Source: Zea mays
Lineage: Eukaryota; Streptophyta; Magnoliopsida; Poales; Poaceae
DNA: 64,000 nucleotides
Reading direction: 5' to 3'
NCBI RefSeq assembly: GCF_902167145.1
Contig: NW_023366925.1
Location: 1-64,000 of the forward strand
Part shown: positions 24,090 through 36,500 of the stretch, piece by piece
Numbering within the stretch: position 1 is the stretch's first letter
Layout of the letters: the number at the start of each line of letters is the position of its first letter
Position numbers and translations under genes: made by a program
Notes under the pieces: model-generated
What the model was told of the DNA's origin: nothing
Databases searched by the model: none
What the model saw: the letters and a program-made list of their open reading frames with translations, nothing else

Positions 24090-27000
24090 CTAGCAAAAGA
24101 AATTGCGCGAATCAAGAATATTGAGCTCATGCCTAAGTTTGTTAAAAGATTGTTCATCAAGAGGCTTGGTAAATATATCGGCTAATTGATCTTTAGTATT
24201 AATGTAAGAAATCTCGATATCTCCCTTTTGTTGGTGATCCCTCAAAAAGTGATACCGAATGGCTATGTGTTTAGTGCGGCTATGCTCGACGGGATTGTCG
24301 ACCATTTTGATTGCACTCTCATTATCACATAGCAAAGGAACTTTGGTTAATTTGTAACCGTAGTCCCGCAGGGTTTGCCTCATCCAAAGCAATTGCGCGC
24401 AACAATGGCCTGCGGCAATATACTCGGCTTCGGCGGTGGAAAGAGCGACCGAATTTTGCTTCTTTGAAGCCCAAGACACCAAGGATCTTCCCAAGAACTG
24501 GCAAGTCCCCGATGTGCTCTTCCTATTGATTTTACACCCCGCCCAATCGGCATCCGAATAACCAATCAAATCAAATGTGGATCCCCAAGGATACCAAAGC
24601 CCAAACTTAGGAGTATAAGCCAAATATCTCAAGATTCGTTTTACGGTCGTAAGGTGAGCTTCCTTAGGGTCGGCTTGGAATCTTGCACACATGCATACGG
24701 AAAGCATAATATCCGGTCGAGATGCACATAAATAGAGTAAAGAACCTATCATCGACCGGTATACCTTTTGATCCACGGACTTACCTCCCGTGTCGAGGTC
24801 GAGATGCCCATTAGTTCCCATGGGTGTCTTGATGGGTTTGGCATCCTTCATCCCAAACTTGGTTAGAATGTCTTGAGTGTACTTCGTTTGGCTGATGAAG
24901 GTGCCCTCTTGGAGTTGTTTGACTTGGAATCCTAGAAAATACTTCAACTCCCCCATCATAGACATCTCGAACTTCTGTGTCATGATCCTACTAAACTCTT
25001 CACATGTAGACTCATTAGTAGACCCAAATATAATATCATCAACATAAATTTGGCATACAAACAAGTCATTTTCAAGAGTTTTAGTAAAGAGTGTGGGATC
25101 GGCCTTTCCGACTTTGAAGCCATTTGCAATAAGGAAATCTCTAAGGCATTCATACCATGCTCTTGGGGCTTGCTTGAGCCCATAAAGCGCCTTAGAGAGC
25201 TTATAGACATGGTTAGGATACTCACTGTCTTCAAAGCCGGGAGGTTGCTCAACATAGACCTCTTCCTTGATTGGTCCATTGAGGAAGGCACTTTTCACGT
25301 CCATTTGATAAAGCTTAAAGCCATGGTAAGTAGCATAGGCCAATAATATTCGAATTGACTCAAGCCTAGCTACGGGTGCATAGGTTTCACCGAAATCCAA
25401 ACCTTCGACTTGGGAGTATCCCTTGGCCACAAGTCGAGCTTTGTTCCTTGTCACCACACCATGCTCATCTTGCTTGTTGCGGAAGACCCATTTGGTTCCT
25501 ACAACATTTTGGTTAGGACGTGGAACTAAATGCCATACCTCATTCCTAGTGAAGTTGTTGAGTTCCTCTTGCATTGCCACCACCCAATCCGAATCTTGAA
25601 GTGCTTCCTCTACCCTGTGTGGCTCAATAGAGGAAACAAACGAGTAATGTTCGCAAAAGTGTGCAACACGAGATCTAGTGGTTACCCCCTTATGAATGTC
25701 GCCGAGGATGGTGTCGACGGGGTGATCTCGTTGGATTGCTTGGTGGACTCTTGGGTGTGGCGGCCTTTGCTCTTCATCCTCCTTGTCTTCCTCATTTGCA
25801 TCTCCCCCTTGATCATTGCCATCATCTTGAGGTGGCTCATTTGCTTGATCTTCTACTTCATCAACTTGAGCTTCATCCTCATTTTGAGTTGGTGGAGATG
25901 CTTGCGTGGAGGAGGATGGTTGATCTTGTGTGTTTGGAGGCTCTTTGGATTCCTTAGGACACACATCCCCGATGGACATGTTCCTTAACGCGATGCACGG
26001 AGCCTCGTCATCACCTATCTCATCAAGATCAACATGCTCTACTTGAGAGCCGTTAGTTTCATCAAACACAACGTCACATGAGACTTCAACTAGTCCGGTG
26101 GACTTGTTAAAGACCCTATATGCCCTTGTGTTTGAGTCATAACCAAGTAAAAAGCCTTCTACAGTCTTAGGAGCAAATTTAGATTTTCTACCTCTTTTAA
26201 CTAGAATAAAGCATTTGCTACCAAAGACTCTAAAATATGAAATGTTGGGCTTTTTACCGGTTAGGAGTTCATACGATGTCTTCTTGAGGATTCGGTGAAG
26301 ATATAACCGGTTGATGGCATAGCAAGCGGTGTTGACCGCCTCGGCCCAAAACCGATCCGAAGTCTTGTACTCATCAAGCATGGTCCTTGCCATGTCCAAT
26401 AGAGTTCTATTCTTCCTCTCCACTACACCATTTTGTTGAGGTGTGTAGGGAGAAGAGAACTCATGCTTGATTCCCTCCTCCTCAAGGAAGCCTTCGATTT
26501 GAGAGTTCTTGAACTCCGTCCCGCTGTCGCTTCTAATTTTCTTGATCCTTAAGCCGAACTCATTTTGAGCCCGTCTCAAGAATCCCTTTAAGGTTTCTTG
26601 GGTTTGAGATTTTTCCTGTAAAAAGAATACCCAAGTGAAGCGAGAATAATCATCCACAATAACTAGACAGTACTTACTCCCGCCGATGCTTATGTAGGCT
26701 ATTGGGCCGAATAGATCCATGTGCAGGAGCTCCAGTGGCCTGTCGGTCATCATTATGTTCTTATGCGGATGATGAGAGCCAACTTGCTTTCCTGCTTGGC
26801 ATGCGCTACAAATCCTGTCTTTCTCAAAATGAACATTTGTTAGTCCTAAAATGTGTTCTCCCTTTAGAAGCTTATGAAGATTCTTCATCCCAACATGAGC
26901 TAGTCGGCGGTGCCAGAGCCAACCCATGTTAGTCTTAGCAATTAAGCAAGTGTTGAGTTCAGCTCTATCAAAATCTACCAAGTATAGCTGACCCTTCTAA

Positions 27001-27333
27001 CACTCCTTTAAATGCTATTGAATCATCACTTCTTCTAAAGACAGTGACACCTATATCAGTGAATAGACAGTTGTAGCCCATTTGACATAATTGGGAAACA
27101 GAAAGCAAGTTGTAATCTAAGGAATCAACAAGAAAAACATTGGAAATGGAATGGTCCGGAGATATAGCAATTTTACCCAAACCTTTGACCAAACCTTGAT
27201 TTCCATCCCCGAATGTGATAGCTCATTGGGGATCTTGGTTTTTCTCATAGGAGGAGAACATTTTCTTCTCCCCTGTCATGTGGTTCGTGCACCCGCTGTC
27301 GAGTATCCAACTTGAGCCCCCGGATGCATAAAC
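24090..27333 (-). pseudogene. pol: Pol polyprotein, internal B (nonsense plus frameshift)
   Basis: Same domain order as the other copies, about 1080 codons. Two lesions lie near the front: an Arg-to-TGA change in PQRAITFG (27223-27225), and an extra base about 26991-26997 (GTTAGAAGGG where copy A has GTTAGAGGG) that breaks the frame between protease and the integrase zinc region. Beyond the frameshift, 963 codons are open to the stop at 24090, with integrase, reverse transcriptase (YVDDIIFG) and RNase H motifs all present. One integrase-motif residue differs (SDSGTEF instead of SDNGTEF), but the catalytic Asp is kept. The missing part is expression of a continuous Pol, not the catalytic domains. 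Confidence 0.9.
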
Positions 27334-27346
27334 CTACAAAACACGT

Positions 27347-29989
27347 TTAGTTCTTGACTTTAGGTACCCAAATGGTTTTGGGTCCTTTGGCATTAGACAC
27401 AAGAACTTTGGGTACCCAAACACAAGTCTTTGACCCCTTGTGCTTGCCCCCAACATATTTGGCAACTACCTTGCCGGATTTGTTAGTTAAAACATAAGAT
27501 GCATCAAAAGTTTTAAAGGAAATGTTTTGATCATTTGATGCACTAGGAGTTTTCTTTCTAGACAACCTAGCACGGGTTGGTTGCCTAGAGCTAGATGTCT
27601 CACTCTTATACATAAAAGCATGGTTAGAACCAGAGTGAGACTTCCTAGAATGAATTTTTCTAATTTTGTCCTCGGGATAACCGGCAGGGTATAAAATGTA
27701 ACCCTCGTTATCCTGAGGCATGGGAGCCTTGCCCTTAACAAAATTGGACAATCTTTTAGGAGGGGCATTAAGTTTGACATTGTCTCCCCTTTGGAAGCCA
27801 ATGCCATCCTTGATGCCAGGGCGTCTCCCATTATAAAGCATGCTACGAGCAAATTTAAATTTCTCATTTTCTAGGTTGTGCTCGGCAATTTTAGCATCTA
27901 ATTTAGCTATATGATCATTTTGTTGTTTAATTAAAATCATGTGATCATGAATAGCATCTACATCAATATCTCTACATCTAGTGCAAATAGTGACATGCTC
28001 AATGGTAGATGTAGAGGGTTTGCAAGAATTAAGTTCAACAATCTTAGCATGAAGTATATCATTAGCCTTAGCAAGCAATTTTTTATTTTCATCTCTAAGG
28101 CTAGCAAGGGAAATGTTTAATTCATCAATCCTAGCAAGCAAATCATCATTATTATCTCTAGGATTGGGAATTGAAACATTGCAAACATGTGAATCAACCT
28201 TATTTAAACTAGCATTTTCATTCCTAAGGTTGTCAATCATCTCACGGCAAGTGCTTAGCTCACTAGATAATTTTTCACATTTTTCTACTTCTAGAGCATA
28301 AGCATTTTTAACCTTAACATGCTTCTTATTTTCTTTAATAAGGAAGTCCTCTTGGGTGTCCAAGAGATCATCCTTTTCATGAATGGCACTAATCAATTCA
28401 TTAAGTTTTTCTTTTTGTTGCATGTTGAGGTTGGCAAAAAGAGAGCGCAAGTTATCCTCCTCATCACTAGCATTATCATCACTAGAAGACTCATATTTAG
28501 TGGATGATTTGGATTTTACCTTCTTTTTGCCGTCCTTTGCCATGAGGCACTTGTGGCCGACGTTTGGGAAGAGAAGTCCCTTGGTGACGGCGATGTTGGC
28601 GGCGTCCTCGTCGTCGGAGGAGTCGCTTGAGCTTTCGTCGGAATCCCACTCCCGACAAACATGGGCATCTCCGCCCTTCTTCTTGTAGTACCTCTTCTTC
28701 TCCTTTGTTCTCCCTTTGTTGTCGTTGCCTCGGTCACTGTCACTTGATATAGGACATTTAGCAATAAAATGACCGGGCTTACCACATTTGTAGCAAACCT
28801 TCTTGGAGCGGGACTTGTAGTCTTTCCCCCTCCTCTGTTTGAGGATTTGGCAGAAGCTCTTGATGACTAGCGCCATTTCTTCATTGTCAAGCTTGGAGGC
28901 GTCTATTGGTTGTCGATTTGGTGTAGACTCCTCCTTCTTTTCCTCCGTCGCTTTGAATGCGACGGGTTGAGCTTCGGATGTAGATGGATCATCAAGCTCG
29001 TTGATCTTCCTTGAGCCTTCGACCATGCACTCAAAACTTACAAAATGCCCGATAACTTCCTCGGGGGTCATTTTAGTATATCTACGATTACCATGAATTA
29101 ATTGAACTTGAGTATGGTTAAGGAAAATAAGAGATCCTAGAATAACCTTAACCACCTCGTGGTCATCCCACTTTACGCTCCCGAGGTTGCGCACTTGGTT
29201 CACCAAGGTCTTGAGCCGGTTGTACATATGTTGTGGCTCCTCCCCTTTGCGAAGCCGGAACCGACTGAGCTCCCCCTCGATCGTTTCCCGCTTGGTGATC
29301 TTGGTGAGCTCGTCTCCCTCGTGCGCGGTTTTGAGCACATCCCAAACCTCCTTGGCGCTCTTCAACCCTTGAACTTTGTTATACTCCTCTCTACTCAAAG
29401 AGGCGAGGAGTATTGTTGTTGCTTGAGAGTTGAAGTGCTCGATTTGGGCCACCTCATCCTCGTCATAGTCTTTATCCCCTACTGACGGTACCTGTGCACC
29501 AAACTCAACAACATCCCATATACTTTTGTGGAGTGAGGTTAGATGAAATCTCATTAAATCACTCCACCTAGCATAATCTTCACCATCAAAAGTTGGTGGT
29601 TTGCCTAATGGGACGGAAAGTAGAGGTGCATGTTTAGAAATGCGAGAATAGTGTAGGGGGATCTTACTAAACTTCTTACGCTCTTGGCGTTTATAAGTTA
29701 TGGAGGGCGCATCGGAGTCGGAGGTTGATGTTGATGAAGTGTCGGTCTCGTAGTAGACCACTTTCCTCATCCTCTTTTGCTTGTCCCCGCTTCGATGCGG
29801 CTTGTGGGAAGAAGATTTTTCCTTCTTGTCTTTGTGGTGAGAAGAAGATTTCTTCTCCTTCCCTTTGTTGGAGGAGCTCTTCTTCTTCTCCCTCCTTTTG
29901 GTGCGGGACTCTTCCGATGAAGTGCTCCCGTGGCTTGTAGTGGGCTTTTCGCTGGTCTCCATCTCCTTCTTGGCGTGATCTCCCGACAT
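27347..29989 (-). CDS. gag: Gag polyprotein, internal B (open, short in-frame deletion)
   Basis: 880 codons, open from the ATG to TAA. The basic N-terminal tail, Gag core and CCHC zinc knuckle (CYKCGKPGHFIAKC) are as in copy A. A 48-bp in-frame deletion (junction about 28061-28064) removes 16 residues of the coiled-coil tail, the segment around FDVCKITISDLR that A, C and D retain. Private changes include NHTQVQL where A has NPTQVQL, and a Cys replacing Arg in KSFCQILK. The protein could still be made; whether the shortened coiled coil assembles cannot be told from sequence. Confidence 0.9.
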   Translation of the reverse strand: MSGDHAKKEMETSEKPTTSHGSTSSEESRTKRREKKKSSSNKGKEKKSSSHHKDKKEKSSSHKPHRSGDKQKRMRKVVYYETDTSSTSTSDSDAPSITYKRQERKKFSKIPLHYSRISKHAPLLSVPLGKPPTFDGEDYARWSDLMRFHLTSLHKSIWDVVEFGAQVPSVGDKDYDEDEVAQIEHFNSQATTILLASLSREEYNKVQGLKSAKEVWDVLKTAHEGDELTKITKRETIEGELSRFRLRKGEEPQHMYNRLKTLVNQVRNLGSVKWDDHEVVKVILGSLIFLNHTQVQLIHGNRRYTKMTPEEVIGHFVSFECMVEGSRKINELDDPSTSEAQPVAFKATEEKKEESTPNRQPIDASKLDNEEMALVIKSFCQILKQRRGKDYKSRSKKVCYKCGKPGHFIAKCPISSDSDRGNDNKGRTKEKKRYYKKKGGDAHVCREWDSDESSSDSSDDEDAANIAVTKGLLFPNVGHKCLMAKDGKKKVKSKSSTKYESSSDDNASDEEDNLRSLFANLNMQQKEKLNELISAIHEKDDLLDTQEDFLIKENKKHVKVKNAYALEVEKCEKLSSELSTCREMIDNLRNENASLNKVDSHVCNVSIPNPRDNNDDLLARIDELNISLASLRDENKKLLAKANDILHAKIVELNSCKPSTSTIEHVTICTRCRDIDVDAIHDHMILIKQQNDHIAKLDAKIAEHNLENEKFKFARSMLYNGRRPGIKDGIGFQRGDNVKLNAPPKRLSNFVKGKAPMPQDNEGYILYPAGYPEDKIRKIHSRKSHSGSNHAFMYKSETSSSRQPTRARLSRKKTPSASNDQNISFKTFDASYVLTNKSGKVVAKYVGGKHKGSKTCVWVPKVLVSNAKGPKTIWVPKVKN

Positions 29990-30023
29990 CACTTCGAGCG
30001 GTTAGGCTCTAATGAAGCACCGA

Positions 30024-30035
30024 GCTTTGATACCA
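30024..30035 (-). other. Primer binding site, internal B
   Basis: TGGTATCAAAGC on the minus strand, two bases inside the 5' LTR. One base differs from the usual initiator tRNA-Met site. Confidence 0.8.
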
Positions 30036-30037
30036 AT

Positions 30038-31277
30038 TGAAAGTCGCCTAGAGGGGGGTGAATAGGGCGAAACTGAAATTTACAAATATAAACACAACTA
30101 CAAGCCGGGTTAGCGTTAGTAATAAAGAAACGAGTCCGCGAGAGAGGGTGGAAAACAAATCGCAAGCAAATGAAGAGTGTGACACGCGGATTTGTTTTAC
30201 CGAGGTTCGGTTCTTGCAAACCTACTCCCCGTTGAGGAGGCCACAAAGGCCGGGTCTCTTTCAACCCTTCCCTCTCTCAAACGATCCCACGGATCGAGTG
30301 AGCTTTCTCTTCTCAATCACTTGGAACACAAAGTTCCCACAAGGGCCACCACACAATTGGTGCCTCTTGCCTCGATTACAAGTGAGTGCTTGATCGTAAT
30401 GAAAGAATCAAGAAAGCACGATTGCAAAAAGGCCAAGCGACAAGAGCGACGAATAACACACGGATCACTTTCTCTCTCAAGTCACTAATCACTAATGATC
30501 TCTTTTCTCAATTGTGAAACTTGGAGAGATGGAGGCTTTGAATGTGTCTTGGAATGGAATGCTAGCTCTTGTATTGAATGTTGAAGGTTGGAATGCTTGG
30601 ATGAAGTGAATGGAGGTGGTTGGGGTTGTATTTATAGCCACCAACCACTTCCTAGCCGTTGCTCCATTCTGCTGAGCGCGGACGGTCCGCGTGCCAGGTC
30701 CGGACGGTCCGCCCCAGTAGATCAACGGCTGAAAATGCAACGGTCAGCAGTAACGGCTATATCAACGGCTATATTGCATTTAATGCGTTGTCAGATGTCA
30801 GACAGACCCAGTCGCGGACGGTCCGCGATCCTGGCCTGGACGGTCCGCGAACCCGCTATAATTCATTTCTCCGAACCCGTCACCTTCGGGTTTTTCGGTT
30901 TCTCACCTACCGGACGGTCCGCGCCAGAGGCCGGACGGTCCGCGCAAGGGCTCGGACGGTCTTTGCTTTTCCTCCGGACAGTCCATAGTGTAGACTTCGA
31001 TTTTTGCATTGGTTCTGGCCGAGTGACATCCTTGTGTCGCGGACGGTCCGCCGCAAGGGCCCGGACAGTCCGCGCTTGGCCTGTTTTTCCAAAAAGCTTC
31101 TCCTGTCCGGAATAATCTACGGTATTTCGGACAGTCGATTTAGTATGGTTATAGATGAACCTTTGGCACCTGTAGAACATATAATCTAGAGCAAAACTAG
31201 TCAGTCCAATTGTTTGTGTTGGGCAATTCAACCACCAAAATTATATAGGAACTAGGTGTAATCCTAATTCCCTTTCA
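30038..31277 (-). repeat. LTR, 5' end of left complex
   Basis: 1240 bp with the same features as the other LTRs. It carries GGCCTGGACGG near 30836, where four other copies have CCCGGACGG or an equivalent. The only other LTR with this change is at 62449-63689, which is neither its mirror partner nor in the same arm. It abuts the ACCAT target duplication. Confidence 0.93.
30629..30637 (-). promoter_or_regulatory. LTR TATA box
   Basis: CTATAAATA on the minus strand, 640 bp into the 5' LTR. It is the expected promoter of internal B. Confidence 0.75.
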
Positions 31278-31282
31278 ACCAT
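31278..31282. other. Target-site duplication, right edge of left complex
   Basis: ACCAT, identical to 13925-13929. Joining the flanks gives an uninterrupted knob180 monomer (GGTGGAG, ACCAT, TTCTTGG). Confidence 0.9.
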
Positions 31283-33509
31283 TTCTTGGTCAAAAATCCG
31301 TAGGTCTTAGCCTCTAGTATTATTGAAAATGGTCGCTCATGGCTATTTTCATAAAAAATGGGGGTTGTGTGGCCATTTATCATCGACTAGAGGCTCATAA
31401 ACCTCACCCCACATATGTTTCCTTGCTATAGATTACATTCTTGGATTTCTGGTGGAGACCATTTCTTGGTCAAAAATCCGTAGGTGTTAGCCTTCGGTAT
31501 TATTGAAAATGGTCGTTCATGGCTATTTTCGACACCCACATATGTTTCCTTTCCATAGATCACATTCTTGGATTTCTGGTGGAGACCATTTCTTGGTCTA
31601 AAATCCGTAGGTGTTAGCCTCTAGTATTATTGAAAATGGTCGCTCATGGCTATTTTCAAGGTCGCTCATGGCTATTTTCATAAAAAATGGGGGTTGTGTG
31701 GCCATTTATCATCGACTAGAGGCTCATAAACCTCACCCCACATATGTTTCCTTGCCATAGATCACATTCTTGGATTTCTGGTGGAGACCATTTCTTGGTC
31801 AAAAACTCGTACGTGTTAGCCTTCGGTATTATTGAAAATGGTCGTTCATGGCTATTTTCGACAAAAATGGGGGTTGTGTGGCCATTGATCATCGACCAGA
31901 GGCTCGTACACCTCAACCACATATGCTTCCTTGCCATAGATCACATTCTTGGATTTCTGGTGGAGACCATTTCTTGGTCAAAAATCCGTAGGTGTTAGCC
32001 TTCGGTATTATTGAAAATGGTCATTCATGGCTATTTTCGGCAAAATGGGGGTTGTGTGGCCATTGATCGTCGACCAGAGGCTCATACACCTCACCCCACA
32101 TATGTTTCCTTGTCGTAGATCACATTCTTGGATTTCTGGTGGAGACCATTTCTTGGTGAAAAATCCGTAGGTGTTAGCCTTCGATATTATTGAAAATGGT
32201 CGTTCATGGCTATTTTCGACAAAAAAAGGGGGTTGTGTGGCCATTGATCATCGACCAGAGGCTCATACACCTCACCCCACATATGTTTCCTTGCCATAGA
32301 TCACATTCTTGGATTTCTGGTGGAGACCATTTCATGGGCAAAAATCCGTAGGTCTTAGCCTCTAGTATTATTGAAAATGGTCGTTCATGGCTATTTTCGA
32401 CAAAAATGGGGGTTGTGTGGCCATTGATCATCGACCAGACGCTCATACACTTCACCCCACATATGTTTCCTTGCCATAGATCACATTCTTGGATTTCTGG
32501 TGGAGACCATTTCTTGGTCAAAAATCCGTAGGTGTTAGCCTTCGGTATTATTGAAAATGGTCGTTCATGGCTATTTTCGACAAAAATGGGGGTTGTGTGG
32601 CCATTGATCATCGACCAGAGGCTCATACACCTCACCCCACATATGTTTCCTTGCCATAGATCACATTCTTGGATTTCTGGTGGAGACCATTTCTTGGTCA
32701 AAAATCCGTAGGTGTTAGCCTTCGGTATTATTGAAAATGGTCGTTCATGGCTATTTTCGACAAAAATGGGGGTTGTGTGGCCATTGATCATCGACCAGAC
32801 GCTCATACACCTCACCCCACATATGTTTCCTTGCCATAGATCACATTCTTGGATTTCTGGTGGAGACCATTTCTTGGTCAAAAATCCGTAGGTGTTAGCC
32901 TTCGGTATTATTGAAAATGGTCGTTCATGGCTATTTTTGACAAAAATGGGGGTTGTGTGGCCATTGATCATCGACCAGACGCTCATACACCTCACCCCAC
33001 ATATGTTTCCTTGTCAGAGATCACATTCTTGGATTTCTGGTGGAGACCATTTCTTGGTCAAAAATCCGTAGGTGTTAGCCTTCGATATTATTGAAAATGG
33101 TCGTTCATGGCTATTTTTGACAAAAATGGGGGTTGTGTGGCCATTGATCGTCGACCAGAGGCTCATACACCTCACCCCACATATGTTTCCTTGCCATAGA
33201 TCACATTCTTGGATTTCTGGTGGAGACCATTTCTTGGTCAAAAATCCGTAGGTGTTAGCCTTCGGTATTATTGAAAATGGTCGTTCATGTCTATTTTCGA
33301 CAAAAATGGGGGTTGTGTGGCCATTGATCATCGACTAGAGGCTCATACACCTTCATTCATGGCTATTTTCGACAAAAATGGGGGTTGTGTGGCCATTGAT
33401 CATCGACCAGAGGCTCATACACCTCACCCCACATATGTTTCCTTGCCATAGATCACATTCTTGGATTTCTGGTGGAGACCATTTCTTGGTCAAAAATCCG
33501 TAGGTGTTA
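31278..33509 (-). repeat. knob180 array, reverse, beside left complex
   Basis: About 12 reverse-orientation monomers. The first ~1.2 kb carries rare variants (a ~90-bp truncated monomer ending GACACCCACATATG near 31540, a micro-duplication near 31655, CTCAACCACATATG near 31912). These reappear in reverse complement left of the right complex. From about 32480 to 33509 the array is ordinary, with one deletion monomer (ACACC fused to TTCATTCATGG) at about 33346. Confidence 0.93.
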
Positions 33510-36500
33510 TTCTTGGATTTCTGGTGGAGACCATTTCTTGGTTAAAAATCCGTAGGTGTTAGCCTTCGATATTATTGAAAATGGTCGTTCATGGCTATTT
33601 TCGACAAAAATGGGGGTTGTGTGGCCATTGATCATCGACCAGAGGCTCATACACCTCACCCCACATATGTTTCCTTGCCATAGATCACATTCTTGGATTT
33701 CTGGTGGAGACCATTTCTTGGTCAAAAATCCGTAGGTGTTAGCCTTCGGTATTATTGAAAATGGTCGTTCATGGCTATTTTCGACAAAAATGGGGGTTGT
33801 GTGGCCATTGATCATCGACCAGAGGCTCATACACCTCACCCCACATATGTTTCCTTGCCATTGATCACATTCTTGGATTTCTGGTGGAGACCATTTCTTG
33901 GTCAAAAATCCGTAGGTGTTAGCCTTCGGTATTATTGAAAATGGTCGTTCATGGCTATTTTCGACAAAAATGGGGGTTGTGTGGCCATTGATCATCGACC
34001 AGACGCTCATACACCTCACCCCACATATGTTTCCTTGCCATAGATCACATTCTTGGATTTCTGGTGGAGACCATTTCTTGGTCAAAAATCCGTAGGTGTT
34101 AGCCTTCGGTATTATTGAAAATGGTCGTTCATGGCTATTTTCGACAAAAATGGGGGTTGTGTGGCCATTGATCATCGACCAGACGCTCATACACCTCACC
34201 CCACATATGTTTCCTTGTCAGAGATCACATTCTTGGATTTCTGGTGGAGACCATTTCTTGGTCAAAAATCCGTAGGTGTTAGCCTTCGATATTATTGAAA
34301 ATGGTCGTTCATGGCTATTTTTGACAAAAATGGGGGTTGTGTGGCCATTGATCGTCGACCAGAGGCTCATACACCTCACCCCACATATGTTTCCTTGCCA
34401 TAGATCACATTCTTGGATTTCTGGTGGAGACCATTTCTTGGTCAAAAATCCGTAGGTGTTAGCCTTCGGTATTATTGAAAATGGTCGTTCATGTCTATTT
34501 TCGACAAAAATGGGGGTTGTGTGGCCATTGATCATCGACCAGAGGCTCATACACCTCACCCCACATATGTTTCCTTGCCATAGATCACATTCTTGGATTT
34601 CTGGTGGAGACCATTTCTTGGTCAAAAATCCGTAGGTGTTAGCCTTCGGTATTATTGAAAATGGTCGTTCATGGCTATTTTCGACAAAAATGGGGGTTGT
34701 GTGGCCATTGATCATCGACCAGACGCTCATACACCTCACCCCACATATGTTTCCTTGCCATAGATCACATTCTTGGATTTCTGGTGGAGACCATTTCTTG
34801 GTCAAAAATCCGTAGGTGTTATTCTTGGATTTCTGGTGGAGACCATTTCTTGGTTAAAAATCCGTAGGTGTTAGCCTTCGATATTATTGAAAATGGTCGT
34901 TCATGGCTATTTTCGACAAAAATGGGGGTTGTGTGGCCATTGATCATCGACCAGAGGCTCTTACACCTCACCCCACATATGTTTCCTTGCCATAGATCAC
35001 ATTCTTGGATTTCTGGTGGAGACCATTTCTTGGTCAAAAATCCGTAGGTGTTAGCCTTCGGTATTATTGAAAATGGTCGTTCATGACTATTTTCGACAAA
35101 AATGGGGATTGTGTGGCCATTGATCATCGACCAGAGGCTCATACACCTCACCCCACATATGTTTCCTTGCCATAGATCACATTCTTGGATTTCTGGTGGA
35201 GACCATTTCTTGGTCAAAAATCCGTAGGTGTTAGCCTTCGGTATTATTGAAAATGGTCGTTCATGGCTATTTTCGACAAAAATGGGGGTTGTGTGGCCAT
35301 TGATCATCGACCAGACGCTCATACACCTCACCCCACATATGTTTCCTTGCCATAGATCACATTCTTGGATTTCTGGTGGAGACCATTTCTTGGTCAAAAA
35401 TCCGTAGGTGTTAGCCTTCGGTATTATTGAAAATGGTCGTTCATGGCTATTTTCGACAAAAATGGGGGTTGTGTGGCCATTGATCATCGACCAGACGCTC
35501 ATACACCTCACCCCACATATGTTTCCTTGTCAGAGATCACATTCTTGGATTTCTGGTGGAGACCATTTCTTGGTCAAAAATCCGTAGGTGTTAGCCTTCG
35601 ATATTATTGAAAATGGTCGTTCATGGCTATTTTTGACAAAAATGGGGGTTGTGTGGCCATTGATCGTCGACTAGAGGCTCATACACCTCACCCCACATAT
35701 GTTTCCTTGCCATAGATCACATTCTTGGATTTCTGGTGGAGACCATTTCTTGGTCAAAAATCCGTAGGTGTTAGCCTTCGGTATTATTGAAAATGGTAGT
35801 TCATGTCTATTTTCGACAAAAATGGGGGTTGTGTGGCCATTGATCATCGACCAGAGGCTCATACACCTCACCCCACATATGTTTCCTTGCCATAGATCAC
35901 ATTCTTGGATTTCTGGTGGAGACCATTTCTTGGTCAAAAATCCGTAGGTGTTATTCTTGGATTTCTGGTGGAGACCATTTCTTGGTTAAAAATCCATAGG
36001 TGTTAGCCTTCGATATTATTGAAAATGGTCGTTCATGGCTATTTTCGACAAAAATGGGGGTTGTGTGGCCATTGATCATTGACGAGAGGCTCATACACCT
36101 CACCCCACATATGTTTCCTTGCCATAGATCACATTCTTGGATTTTTGGTGGAGACCATTTCTTGGTCAAAAACTCGTACGTGTTAGCCTTCGATATTATT
36201 GAAAATGGCCGTTCATGGCTATTTTCGACAAAAATGGGGGTTGTGTGGCCATTGATCATCGACCAGAGGCTCATACACCTCACCCCACATATGTTTCCTT
36301 GCCATAGATCACATTCTTGCATTTCTGGTGGAGACCATTTCTTGGTCAAAAATCCGTAGGTGTTAGCCTTCGATATTATTGAAAATGGTCGTTCATGGCT
36401 ATTTTCGACAAAAATGGGGGTTGTGTGGCCATTGATCATCGACCAGACGCTCATACACCTCACCCCACATATGTTTCCTTGCCATAGATCACATTCTTGG

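Larger units (their letters stand above)
13930..31277 (-). mobile_element. Sirevirus-like copia complex, LTR-int-LTR-int-LTR (left)
   Basis: Three near-identical ~1.24-kb LTRs (13930-15169, 22017-23257, 30038-31277) separate two internal regions of 6847 and 6780 bp, all read on the minus strand. One 5-bp target duplication bounds the whole block, and no such duplication lies next to the middle LTR, so this was one insertion later enlarged by unequal LTR-LTR recombination. Lineage evidence: copia domain order (integrase before reverse transcriptase), a long coiled-coil Gag, multiple polypurine tracts, a tRNA-Met-type primer site and CG-rich palindrome clusters in the LTRs. The LTR start TGAAAGGGAATTAGGCTTAC resembles maize Opie/Ji elements; the family name is from memory. 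Confidence 0.9.
13619..32480 (-). repeat. Left arm of a large inverted duplication
   Basis: Satellite, retrotransposon complex and satellite that match 44214-64000 as reverse complement. The outer flank 13619-13929 mirrors 63690-64000 with only about four differences visible by eye. The inner flank 31278-32480 mirrors 46311 back to 44214, including rare variants such as GACACCCACATATG, CTCAACCACATATG, TTCTTGGTGAAAAATCC and CATTTCATGGGCAAAAA. The inner flank is about 900 bp (five monomers) shorter than its partner, through whole-monomer indels. The arm may extend left of 13619; its partner runs off the window. Confidence 0.85.
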
